From the NCBI GenBank assembly GCA_035286465.1, contig DATEDF010000105.1:1-64000 (forward strand): 64,000 nucleotides of DNA, given 5' to 3'. Made by a program: the position numbers and the translations under genes. This document shows positions 33,909 through 40,747 of the stretch, piece by piece. Numbering within the stretch: the stretch's first letter is position 1; each line of letters opens with the position of its first letter. This stretch comes from Fen-1231 sp035286465. Its GTDB lineage: Bacteria > Gemmatimonadota > Gemmatimonadetes > Gemmatimonadales > Gemmatimonadaceae. Below the pieces are notes generated by a model. The model was not told the origin of the DNA. It worked only from the letters and a program-made list of their open reading frames with translations, and made no database searches.

Positions 33909-34003
33909 ACAACTGAAGACCCGTGGTCATTTGCCGCCTATTGCAGCCACGTTAAACAAATGCTAAAACGCGACCACCCGGTGGCATTCGCCTCCGGGTT
34001 TTT
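33909..34003 (+). ncRNA. Putative leader/attenuator RNA (or small RNA) upstream of aminotransferase-panB
   Basis: The segment from the inferred start near 33909 to the terminator at 34003 is about 95 bases. It contains a possible 10-codon leader frame, GTG 33923 to TAA 33955, reading V-V-I-C-R-L-L-Q-P-R, half of it branched-chain residues. Two earlier segments can pair with parts of the terminator: GTGGTC (33923-33928) with GACCAC (33972-33977), and GCCAC (33946-33950) with GTGGC (33981-33985). This fits ribosome-mediated attenuation by branched-chain amino acids of the aminotransferase-panB genes. A free small RNA is the alternative. Confidence 0.4.
33976..34003 (+). terminator. Rho-independent terminator
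   Basis: ACCCGG (33976-33981) pairs with CCGGGT (33994-33999). A T/T mismatch and three more pairs (GGC/GCC) close an ATTC loop. Five T residues (33999-34003) follow. It is the clearest intrinsic terminator in the window and lies just before the aminotransferase gene. Confidence 0.75.
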
Positions 34004-34072
34004 CGTTTCGCCACTCGTCCCGACGTCGCTCGATTGAGCGACCGTTCAGCACCCCTGGAACCCCGGATAGCC

Positions 34073-35335
34073 GTGAGCCCATCACCATCCGATCACCCGA
34101 TCTCGCTGCCCGTCGCGAGCCGCCTCGACGCCCTCCTCATCGAGGGGTCGTTCCGCGTGGGCGCCGAGGCCCGCGCACTCGAACGGCAGGGGCGCGACAT
34201 CATCCACCTCGAGTACGGCGAGCCGGACTTCCCGACGCCGCCACACATCGTGGAGGCGGCGGTGAAGGCCCTTCGCGAGGGCGCCACGAAGTACGCGCCG
34301 CCGCCCGGCATCCCCGATCTGCGCGCCGCGCTCGCGGAGTACGCGCGTGCGCGCGGCGTCGCCGCAACGCCCGAGGAGATCATCGTCACGAGCGGCGCCA
34401 AGCCGATGCTGCAGTACGCCGTGCTCGCGGTGGTGAACCCGGGCGACGAGGTGCTCGTGCCCGATCCGGGCTTCCCGATCTATCCCTCGCTCGTCCGGCT
34501 CGCGGGCGGCGTACCGCGCGTCTATCCCATCGTCCGTCAGGGCGGCGACTACGCGCTCGACGCGGACGCGCTCGCGGCCGCGGTCACCCCGGCCACGCGT
34601 GCCGTCTTTCTCAACACGCCGCACAATCCCACAGGCTGGGTCGCGAGTGCACCGGAACTCGCGGCCGTCGCGGACCTGGCGCGCGCACGGGGTCTCTGGG
34701 TGATCACAGACGAGATCTACGACGGGCTCACCTACACGGGCGCTGGCCTGCCGAGCATTGCGTCGCTCCCCGGTCTCCGGGAGGGGACGATCGTCATTGA
34801 CGGCTTCTCGAAGCGCTACGCGATGACGGGCTTTCGCCTGGGCTTCGGCATCGTGCCCCGCGCCCTCACCGAACAGGTCACGGCGCTCCTCATCAACAAC
34901 ACGTCGTGCGCGCCGCCCTTCGTGCAGCGCGCCGGGCTCGCCGCGCTCGAGGGTCCGCAGGACTGCATCGCCGAGTTCCGCGAGGCGTTTCGCGCGCGGC
35001 GCGACGCGTTCTCGGCGAAGCTCGAGCGCATCCCGGGCGTGGCGGCGCCGCTCCCCTCAGGTGCCTTCTACTCGTTCTCGGACGTCCGGAAGCCGCTCGA
35101 GGCCGCCGGCCTCTCCATCGGCGCGCTCGCCACGCGCCTGCTTTACGAGCACGGCGTCGCCGCGCTCCCGGGCACCGACTTCGGCCCCGGCGGCGACGGA
35201 TTCCTCCGCTTCTCGTTCGCCTCGGCGCCCAAGCTGCTCGATCGCGCGGCGGAGCGCATTCGGGGCTGCTTCGAGTCCCTGGAGGCCGCGCCTGGCGCCG
35301 CTCCGCTCGCGACTCCCGTCTCGGAGATCCTGTGA
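34073..35335 (+). CDS. Class I/II PLP-dependent aminotransferase
   Basis: A 420-aa fold-type I enzyme. The N-terminal region SRLDALLIEGSFRVGAEARALERQG leads into IIHLEYGEPDFPTPPHI. The PLP-binding features are TSGAKPMLQYAV, LNTPHNPTGWV (Asn), VITDEIYDGLTY (Asp and Tyr) and the Schiff-base Lys in IDGFSKRYAMTGFRLGF, with the substrate-carboxylate Arg in FLRFSFAS. The start is uncertain: GTG 34073 is chosen, and TTG 34034 is possible. The stop overlaps the panB start in a GTGA. An aminotransferase that interconverts valine and 2-oxoisovalerate would supply PanB, but substrate specificity is inferred from context only. Confidence 0.85.
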   Translation: MSPSPSDHPISLPVASRLDALLIEGSFRVGAEARALERQGRDIIHLEYGEPDFPTPPHIVEAAVKALREGATKYAPPPGIPDLRAALAEYARARGVAATPEEIIVTSGAKPMLQYAVLAVVNPGDEVLVPDPGFPIYPSLVRLAGGVPRVYPIVRQGGDYALDADALAAAVTPATRAVFLNTPHNPTGWVASAPELAAVADLARARGLWVITDEIYDGLTYTGAGLPSIASLPGLREGTIVIDGFSKRYAMTGFRLGFGIVPRALTEQVTALLINNTSCAPPFVQRAGLAALEGPQDCIAEFREAFRARRDAFSAKLERIPGVAAPLPSGAFYSFSDVRKPLEAAGLSIGALATRLLYEHGVAALPGTDFGPGGDGFLRFSFASAPKLLDRAAERIRGCFESLEAAPGAAPLATPVSEIL

Positions 35336-36255
35336 GCGTCTCCTGCGGACCGCGCCAGCGCGGGAAGAAGGTCACGCTCGCGACGCTCACCGCCTTGAGG
35401 GAGCGCGGGGAGAAGGCGGTCTTCGTCACCGCGTACGATTACCCGACCGCGGTCTTCGCCGACCGCGCCGGCGTGGACCTCATCCTCGTCGGCGATTCCG
35501 CCGCGATGACGATGCTCGGCCACCCGAACACGCTCGCCATCACGATGGACGAGATGCTCACCTTCGCGCGCGCCGTCGCAAAGGGCGCCGAGCGGGCGTT
35601 CGTCATCGGCGACCTGCCGTTCCTTTCCTACCAGGTCTCCGACGAGGAGGCCGTGCGCAATGCCGGTGCCTTCCTCGCCGCGGGCTGCGACGCCGTGAAG
35701 TGCGAGGGCGGCGCGCGCGTGGCGAGCCGCGTCCGCGCGATGACCGACGCCGGCATCGCGGTCATGGGACACCTGGGGCTCACGCCACAGTCGCTCGGCC
35801 AGCAGAGCGGCTATCGCGTGCAGGCGAAGACGCTGGCCGCTGCAGAACGCCTGCTGGAGGACGCGCTCGCGCTGCAGGATGCGGGCGTCTTCGCGATCCT
35901 GCTCGAGGCGCTCCCCGCCGAGTCGGCGGCGTTCGTTCGCGAGCGCCTCGACGTCCTCGTGTACGGCATCGGCGCCGGGCCGCGCGTGGATGGCCAGCTC
36001 GTCATCTCGCACGACATCCTGGGCAACTTCGTGGGCGACATCCGGCCCCGTTTCGTGAGCCGCTTCGCCAATCTCGACGCCGTGGTGACCGACGCCTTCC
36101 GCGTCTACGCCTCGGCCGTGCGCTCGGGCGAGTTCCCCGCCAACGAACATCTCTACCCGATGGACCCCGCCGAAGCGCAGGCCCTCGCGCGCGCGGACGC
36201 CACCCACCGCGAGCGCTGTGCCCCCGATCGCCGCCTCCAACGGGTCAATCCCTGA
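35332..36255 (+). CDS. panB: 3-methyl-2-oxobutanoate hydroxymethyltransferase
   Basis: A 307-aa enzyme starting at the GTG that overlaps the aminotransferase stop. PanB signatures: VTAYDYPTAVFADRAGVDLILVGDSAAMTMLG (metal Asp), IGDLPFLSYQVS, VKCEGG, VMGHLGLTPQSL and the catalytic Glu in LLEALPAESAAFV, ending FVGDIRPRFVSRF. It adds a hydroxymethyl group from 5,10-methylene-tetrahydrofolate to 2-oxoisovalerate, giving ketopantoate, the first step to pantothenate and CoA. panC and panD are not in the window. Coupling to an aminotransferase suggests control by valine-family supply. Confidence 0.93.
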   Translation: MSVSCGPRQRGKKVTLATLTALRERGEKAVFVTAYDYPTAVFADRAGVDLILVGDSAAMTMLGHPNTLAITMDEMLTFARAVAKGAERAFVIGDLPFLSYQVSDEEAVRNAGAFLAAGCDAVKCEGGARVASRVRAMTDAGIAVMGHLGLTPQSLGQQSGYRVQAKTLAAAERLLEDALALQDAGVFAILLEALPAESAAFVRERLDVLVYGIGAGPRVDGQLVISHDILGNFVGDIRPRFVSRFANLDAVVTDAFRVYASAVRSGEFPANEHLYPMDPAEAQALARADATHRERCAPDRRLQRVNP

Positions 36256-36281
36256 ACTCGGCTCATCGCCCCCGCCCCTCC

Positions 36282-36353
36282 ACCCTGCACCGTCTCCGCA
36301 CCCTGCACCGTCTCCGCACCCTGCACCACCGCCGCACCCCGCACCAAACCCCT
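36282..36353. repeat. 18-bp tandem repeat (four imperfect copies)
   Basis: ACCCTGCACCGTCTCCGC occurs at 36282-36299 and 36300-36317. Diverged copies follow at 36318-36335 and 36336-36353. Further ACCCTGCACC-like pieces continue to about 36390, ending just before the sulfur-carrier gene. It fills the space between panB and that gene. Confidence 0.85.
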
Positions 36354-36392
36354 GAACCCCGCACCGAACCCTGCACCCCTCCCCGCCGTCCA

Positions 36393-36665
36393 ATGCCCGC
36401 CACTCTCTTCCTCCCCGCCATCCTCGCCAAGCTCGCCGACGGCAAGCAGCTCACCGCCGACGGCGCCACCGTCGGCGAACTCGTCGCCGGCGTCGCCGCG
36501 CGCTATCCCGCCCTCGCTCCTCGCTTGCGCGACGACCAAGGGAATCCGTATCCCTTCGTCACGTTCTACCTGAACGACGAGGACATCCGCTTCAAGGGCG
36601 GATTCGCCGCGGCGGTCCAGGACGGCGATGAACTCACGGTCGTCCCCGCCATCGCGGGAGGGTGA
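36393..36665 (+). CDS. MoaD/ThiS/CysO-like sulfur-carrier protein
   Basis: A 90-aa beta-grasp protein from ATG 36393. It begins ATLFLPAILAKLADGKQLTAD, continues TVGELVAGVAARYPAL and VTFYLNDEDIRFKGG, and ends VVPAIAGG. The terminal Gly-Gly is where the E1 enzyme adenylates and a thiocarboxylate forms. Four bases downstream begins an E1-rhodanese fusion, and then a fold-type II PLP enzyme. This matches the logic of the mycobacterial CysO/MoeZ/CysM route, so sulfur delivery for amino-acid synthesis is a good hypothesis. A role in molybdopterin is possible, but no other moa genes are nearby. Confidence 0.85.
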   Translation: MPATLFLPAILAKLADGKQLTADGATVGELVAGVAARYPALAPRLRDDQGNPYPFVTFYLNDEDIRFKGGFAAAVQDGDELTVVPAIAGG

Positions 36666-36669
36666 GCAG

Positions 36670-37902
36670 ATGGCCCATACGCCTCTCACCACACCCGCGA
36701 CGCCGCCTGACGTCCCGCACGCAGCACGGCACGCCGCACGTCGCACGTCCGACTCGCCGGATCTCTCCCAGGACGAGATCCTCCGCTACAGCCGGCATCT
36801 CATCATCCCCGACGTCGGCCTCGCCGGCCAGAAGAAGATCAAGGCCGCGCGCGTGCTCCTGATCGGTGCCGGCGGGCTCGGCTCGCCGCTCGCGCTCTAC
36901 CTCGCCGCGGCGGGCGTTGGGCACATCGGCCTCGTGGACTTCGACGTCGTGGACATCACGAACCTCCAGCGCCAGGTGCTCCACGGCACGAAGGACGTGG
37001 GCCGGCCCAAGCTCGACAGCGCGCGCGATCGAATCGCGGACGTCAACCCGTACGTGAAACTCACGACGTACGAGACCGTGCTCACGTCGGAGAACGCGCT
37101 CGAGATCATCCGCGACTACGACATCGTCATTGACGGGACGGACAACTTCCCGACGCGCTACCTCGTGAACGACGCGTGCGTCATCCTCGGGAAGCCGAAT
37201 GTCTACGGCAGCATCTTCCGGTTCGAGGGCCAAGCGTCCGTCTTCGCGACGGAGCACGGCCCTTGCTATCGCTGCCTCTTCCCAGAGCCGCCGCCGCCGG
37301 GCCTCGTGCCGAGCTGCGCCGAGGGCGGCGTGCTGGGCGTGCTGCCGGGATTGATCGGGACGATCCAGGCGACCGAGGCCCTCAAGCTCATTGTCGGCAT
37401 CGGCGAACCCTTGATCGGCCGCCTCCTCCTCGTGGACGCGCTCCACGGACGGTTCCGTACGGTCACGCTGCGGAAGAACCCCGAGTGCCCCGCGTGCGGC
37501 ACGCGCGAGATCAAGAAGCTCATTGACTACCAGGAGTTCTGCGGCGTGCCGCAGGCGACCGCGGACGCGAAGAAGGATCGCGAACTCCCGGAAATCACGC
37601 CGCGCGAACTGGCCGAGCGGCAGAAAGCAGGTGACGACCTCGACCTCATTGACGTGCGCGAGCCCCACGAGTGGGAGATCGCCCGGATTCCCGGCGCGCG
37701 TCTCGTGCCGCTCGCGACTCTTCCCGAGGAGCTGCCCCGGCTCGACGGCACACGCGACATCGTCGTCCACTGCCGGAGCGGCGTCCGCAGCGCGAAAGCG
37801 GTGCGCCAGCTCCAGGCCGCCGGTTTCAAGCGCGTCTGGAACCTCGTGGGCGGAATCCTGCGGTGGAGCGATGAAGTGGACCCCACCGTTTCCAAGTACT
37901 GA
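36670..37902 (+). CDS. MoeB/ThiF-type E1 adenylyltransferase fused to rhodanese (MoeZ-like)
   Basis: A 410-aa protein from ATG 36670. The E1 domain starts LSQDEILRYSRHLIIPDVG and has the ATP loop GAGGLGSP (residues 66-73), DFDVVDITNLQRQVL, DGTDNFPTRYLVND, and zinc Cys pairs (CYRC, CPAC). SCAEGGVLGVLPGLIG is the conserved loop near the adenylate. The C-terminal rhodanese domain carries Cys368 in VVHCRSGVRS, which holds a persulfide. The enzyme adenylates the C-terminal Gly of a carrier protein and replaces AMP with sulfur. Its partner is surely the carrier encoded four bases upstream. Confidence 0.9.
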   Translation: MAHTPLTTPATPPDVPHAARHAARRTSDSPDLSQDEILRYSRHLIIPDVGLAGQKKIKAARVLLIGAGGLGSPLALYLAAAGVGHIGLVDFDVVDITNLQRQVLHGTKDVGRPKLDSARDRIADVNPYVKLTTYETVLTSENALEIIRDYDIVIDGTDNFPTRYLVNDACVILGKPNVYGSIFRFEGQASVFATEHGPCYRCLFPEPPPPGLVPSCAEGGVLGVLPGLIGTIQATEALKLIVGIGEPLIGRLLLVDALHGRFRTVTLRKNPECPACGTREIKKLIDYQEFCGVPQATADAKKDRELPEITPRELAERQKAGDDLDLIDVREPHEWEIARIPGARLVPLATLPEELPRLDGTRDIVVHCRSGVRSAKAVRQLQAAGFKRVWNLVGGILRWSDEVDPTVSKY

Positions 37903-37907
37903 GCCGT

Positions 37908-37970
37908 CAGTCATCAGCCATCAGTGATCAGCCGACAGTGATGAGCTGATAGCTGATAGCTGATAGCTGT
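37908..37970. repeat. Nine-unit heptad tandem repeat
   Basis: Nine exact 7-bp steps: CAGTCAT, CAGCCAT, CAGTGAT, CAGCCGA, CAGTGAT, GAGCTGA, TAGCTGA, TAGCTGA, TAGCTGT. Positions 2-3 of every unit are AG. It fills the space between the E1-rhodanese gene and the threonine-synthase-like gene, so any regulatory site for the latter must lie within it. Confidence 0.85.
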
Positions 37971-37983
37971 CTACTTCTCGTCA

Positions 37984-39237
37984 ATGAACTCACGAACCGT
38001 CGAAGCCGGGCCCTCCCTCTCCCTCCTCCCCCAGCGCTGCCGCCTCTGCGGCGCCGAGAGCGAGCCCGCCCCGAACGCGATCTGCGAGCACTGCCTGGGG
38101 CCGCTCGAGCCGCTCTACCCCCGAACGCGCGCGCTCCCAGACCGCGACGACATCGCCCGCCGCGCCCCGTCGCTCTGGCGCTACCGGGAATGGCTCCCCT
38201 TCGAGGGCACTCCGGTGCATTCGCGCGACACGGGCTTCACGCCGCTCGTCGAGGCGCCGCGCCTCGCCGCCGCGCTCGGCGTCGCCCGCGCCTGGGTGAA
38301 GAACGACGCCGTCTCGCACCCGTCGCTTTCGTTCAAGGACCGCGTGGTCGCCACCGCGATCAACGCCGCGCACGCGCTGGGCCTCGACACCATCGGGTGC
38401 GCCAGCACCGGGAACCTCGCGAACGCGGTCGCCGCGCACGCGGCGCGCGCGGGGCTCGAGGCGTGGATCTTCGTTCCCGAAGACCTCGAACCCGAGAAGA
38501 TCCTCGCCACGGCGATCTACCACCCGCATCTCGTGCGCGTGAAGGGGCACTACGACGACGTGAACCGCCTCTGCCTGCAGCTGGCGGATCGCTTCGGCTG
38601 GGGCATCGTCAACGTCAACCTGCGCGGCTACTACGGCGAGGGCTCGAAGACCGTCGCGTTCGAGATCGCCGAACAGCTCGGATGGCGGCTCCCCACAGCC
38701 GTGGTTGCGCCGATGGCCGGCGGCTCGCTCGTCACGAAGCTCAAGAGGGGCTTCGGCGAGTTCCTTGCCGCCGAGCTCGTGTCGGGCCCGCTTCCGCGCC
38801 TCTACGGCGCGCAGGCGGAGGGGTGCGCGCCCATCGTACGCCTCCTCGAGCGCGGCGGTATCCGGATCGAGCCCGAGATTCCGCGCACCATCGCCAAGTC
38901 CATCGCGATCGGGAATCCCGCGGACGGCCAGTTCGCCGTCAAGGCGATGCGCGAGACCGGCGGCTGGGGCGCGAAGGTGAGCGACGCGGAGATCGTCGCC
39001 GGCATCCGGTTGCTCGCCGAGACCACCGGGATCTTCACCGAAACGGCCGGCGGCGCGACCGTGTCGGCCGCGCTGGCCTTGGCTCGCGATGGGAAACTCA
39101 CCGCCGACGACGAGGTCGTCGTTTGCATCACCGGCAACGGATTGAAAACGACCGATGCCGCATCGGACGAGCTTCCCGAGACACCGGTCGTCGAGGCGAA
39201 GGTTCGGGCGGTGGCCGCGCTGGTCGAGTCGGCGTAG
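37984..39237 (+). CDS. thrC: Threonine-synthase-like fold-type II PLP enzyme with N-terminal zinc ribbon
   Basis: A 417-aa enzyme. Cys19, Cys22, Cys34 and Cys37 form a zinc-ribbon head. The PLP lysine is Lys118 in HPSLSFKDRVVATAINAA, followed by the phosphate-binding CASTGNLANAVAAHAARAG. Later elements are VVAPMAGGSLVTKLKRGF and IFTETAGGATVSAALALA. The family normally turns O-phosphohomoserine into threonine. Its place next to a sulfur carrier and its E1 enzyme raises the alternative of a sulfur-transferring activity, as CysM is also fold-type II. Threonine synthase remains the default call. Confidence 0.8.
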   Translation: MNSRTVEAGPSLSLLPQRCRLCGAESEPAPNAICEHCLGPLEPLYPRTRALPDRDDIARRAPSLWRYREWLPFEGTPVHSRDTGFTPLVEAPRLAAALGVARAWVKNDAVSHPSLSFKDRVVATAINAAHALGLDTIGCASTGNLANAVAAHAARAGLEAWIFVPEDLEPEKILATAIYHPHLVRVKGHYDDVNRLCLQLADRFGWGIVNVNLRGYYGEGSKTVAFEIAEQLGWRLPTAVVAPMAGGSLVTKLKRGFGEFLAAELVSGPLPRLYGAQAEGCAPIVRLLERGGIRIEPEIPRTIAKSIAIGNPADGQFAVKAMRETGGWGAKVSDAEIVAGIRLLAETTGIFTETAGGATVSAALALARDGKLTADDEVVVCITGNGLKTTDAASDELPETPVVEAKVRAVAALVESA

Positions 39238-39290
39238 ATCGGAGAGATCCGCAGTGATCCACTCGAGCTACTTTCGTCGAAAAAGCCAAC

Positions 39291-39315
39291 TATACTTGAT
39301 ATTCAGTCAAGTATA
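39291..39315. promoter_or_regulatory. Palindromic operator (TATACTTGA-N7-TCAAGTATA)
   Basis: TATACTTGA (39291-39299) and TCAAGTATA (39307-39315) are perfect inverted copies around a 7-base spacer, in a marked AT-rich patch 20 bases before the XRE regulator start. TATACT at 39312-39317 could be the -10 box, so binding would block transcription. Autoregulation by the adjacent regulator is inferred. Confidence 0.65.
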
Positions 39316-39334
39316 CTGTACATCTCTCCGTGTG

Positions 39335-39613
39335 GTGAACCATGTGAGAGTCCGACGCGCTCAGCGAGACTGGTCGCAGGCCGAGCTTGCCAGGCGGCTC
39401 GGCGTCTCGCGCCAGTCGGTGAATTCGATCGAGACGGGGAGGCACGATCCGAGCCTGCCGGTCGCGCTCAAGCTCGCGCGGCTATTCGGTGCGCGCGTGG
39501 AAGAGCTGTTCTCGCTCGAGGAAGACGGCGGCGCTGAGTGGGAGGGGATGGAGAACTACGCCGGGGCATATGAGCGGGAGACGGATCCTGGCGTTTCCCC
39601 GTCTCCCGTTTGA
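39335..39613 (+). CDS. XRE-family transcriptional regulator
   Basis: A 92-aa DNA-binding protein. The helix-turn-helix is clear: RVRRAQRDWSQAELARRLGVSRQSVNSIETGRHDPSLPVALKLARLF, followed by GARVEELFSLEED and a short acidic tail. No ATG is available. GTG codons at 39332, 39335 and 39344 could start it, and 39335 (MNHVRVRRAQ) fits best. The compact form is like the HipB/YozG type of small Cro/C1 regulators that often act on membrane-protein genes or on themselves. A palindrome precedes it, and a hairpin within its last codons follows. It is a solitary gene with no toxin partner. Confidence 0.88.
   Translation: MNHVRVRRAQRDWSQAELARRLGVSRQSVNSIETGRHDPSLPVALKLARLFGARVEELFSLEEDGGAEWEGMENYAGAYERETDPGVSPSPV
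39575..39608 (+). terminator. Hairpin in the end of the XRE gene
   Basis: CGGGAGACGG (39575-39584) and CCGTCTCCCG (39599-39608) form a perfect 10-bp stem with a 14-base loop, followed by TTTGATG. The stem overlaps the last codons of the regulator gene. The short T-run makes it a plausible but weak terminator. Confidence 0.5.
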
Positions 39614-39638
39614 TGTCTGACGTCTGATGTCTGACGTC
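39611..39638. repeat. Heptad repeat (TGATGTC/TGACGTC alternating)
   Basis: Four 7-bp units, TGATGTC, TGACGTC, TGATGTC, TGACGTC, start at the XRE stop codon. They fill the space to the convergent HEAT-repeat gene. GACGTC within the units is itself palindromic. Confidence 0.85.
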
Positions 39639-39643
39639 TGCCC

Positions 39644-40747
39644 CTACGGCCTCCGGTCTATCAGGTCCTTCAGCGCCTCCTTCACCCTCGGATCGTCGAA
39701 CTTCGAGAGCAGCGACACCGCTCGCCGGCGTCGCTGGACCGGCTCCGTGCTCGACCGCGCGATCCCGAGCAGCCACGTCGCGTTCTCGCTCCCGCCGGCG
39801 GTCGCGACCGCCTGGATGAGCGCGTCGCGCTCGCGGTCGCTGTTGAGCGACGGATAGAGGTCGCGGAGCAGCTTGAGGTCGGCGCCGGTGGAGTGCTCGC
39901 CGCCGATGCCGCGGATCGCTTCGATGCGGCTCTCCTCCTCGAGGTCCGCGCGCTTGACCGCGTCGCGGATGAACTGCCGCGCCCGCGGGTCGCCCGAGCG
40001 GGCGAGCATCTGGAACGCCCGGCGCGAGATCCAGCGATCCCCGTCGCCCGCGAAGCCGATGAGCGTGGGGACTCCCTCGCCGCGGTCGAAGCGCGAGATG
40101 GTACTCATCGCCGTCTGCCGCACCGACTCGTTTTCGGAGCGGTCGCGCACGATCTGGTCGAGCGCTCTGGCGATGCCGGCCGCGCCGACGCCGCCCGGCT
40201 CCGCCCTCCGGCGCGCGAGCCACGAGATGGCGCTCTTCCGGAGGTCGCGGCCGCGCCCCTGGTCCTTCGCGATCGCGAGGAGCAACGGGGTCACGGCCGT
40301 GCTCTCGGCGAGCATCGCCGGCGTGAGCGCGTCGCGCGCGGGGCGTCCCTCCGCGGACGCGGCGACCGAGAGCAGGTACATCGCCGCTTCGCGGGCGCCG
40401 ACGGCGCCCAGGTCCTGCGCGGCCCCGGGATCGCGCTGCAGCGGGCCGGCGTACGTCTCGACCTTCACGACCTCGCGCCCGGCGCGCACGATCACGACGC
40501 GCACCGGTCCGCGCTCGCACGGCTGCGCGCGCCAGCCGTCCGAGGAGAACGTGCCGTACCAGCCGTCGTCGTCGGCGCGGAAGTAGCTCCGGCCGTCGCC
40601 GCACACCCCCGCGCGCGCGGCGAAGTGGAACTCCACCGGCCGGTCGCCCGCTTGGGCGACTCGGCGCTCGAGCGTTTGCGCGCAGGCGGGCGCCGAGCCC
40701 GCGAGCAGCAGGGCGGCGAGCGCCGTGATCCATTCCGGGCGTGTCAT
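39644..40747 (-). CDS. Exported HEAT-repeat protein (second of pair)
   Basis: A 367-aa protein with a signal peptide (MTRPEWITALAALLLAGSAPACAQ). Residues about 35-90 form a small domain with two Cys (GVCGDGRSYF, AQPCERGPV). The rest is HEAT-like helical pairs, such as LRKSAISWLARR, VRQTAMSTISRFD, WISRRAFQMLARSGD, RIEAIRGIGG and QRRRRAVSLLSKFDDPRVKEAL. HEAT solenoids bind proteins. ATG 40747 overlaps the stop of the upstream HEAT gene by four bases. It is the last gene of the ECF sigma operon. Confidence 0.8.
   Translation of the reverse strand: MTRPEWITALAALLLAGSAPACAQTLERRVAQAGDRPVEFHFAARAGVCGDGRSYFRADDDGWYGTFSSDGWRAQPCERGPVRVVIVRAGREVVKVETYAGPLQRDPGAAQDLGAVGAREAAMYLLSVAASAEGRPARDALTPAMLAESTAVTPLLLAIAKDQGRGRDLRKSAISWLARRRAEPGGVGAAGIARALDQIVRDRSENESVRQTAMSTISRFDRGEGVPTLIGFAGDGDRWISRRAFQMLARSGDPRARQFIRDAVKRADLEEESRIEAIRGIGGEHSTGADLKLLRDLYPSLNSDRERDALIQAVATAGGSENATWLLGIARSSTEPVQRRRRAVSLLSKFDDPRVKEALKDLIDRRP

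Noticed and set aside
33960..34037. 25-codon frame from ATG 33960 overlapping TTG 34034 as a leader peptide
   Set aside because: It runs through the terminator hairpin, has no ribosome site and no clear amino-acid bias. The earlier 10-codon frame is the better candidate.
39335..39613. XRE gene as antitoxin of a toxin-antitoxin pair
   Set aside because: No small toxin gene flanks it; the neighbours are a PLP enzyme and a convergent HEAT-repeat gene.
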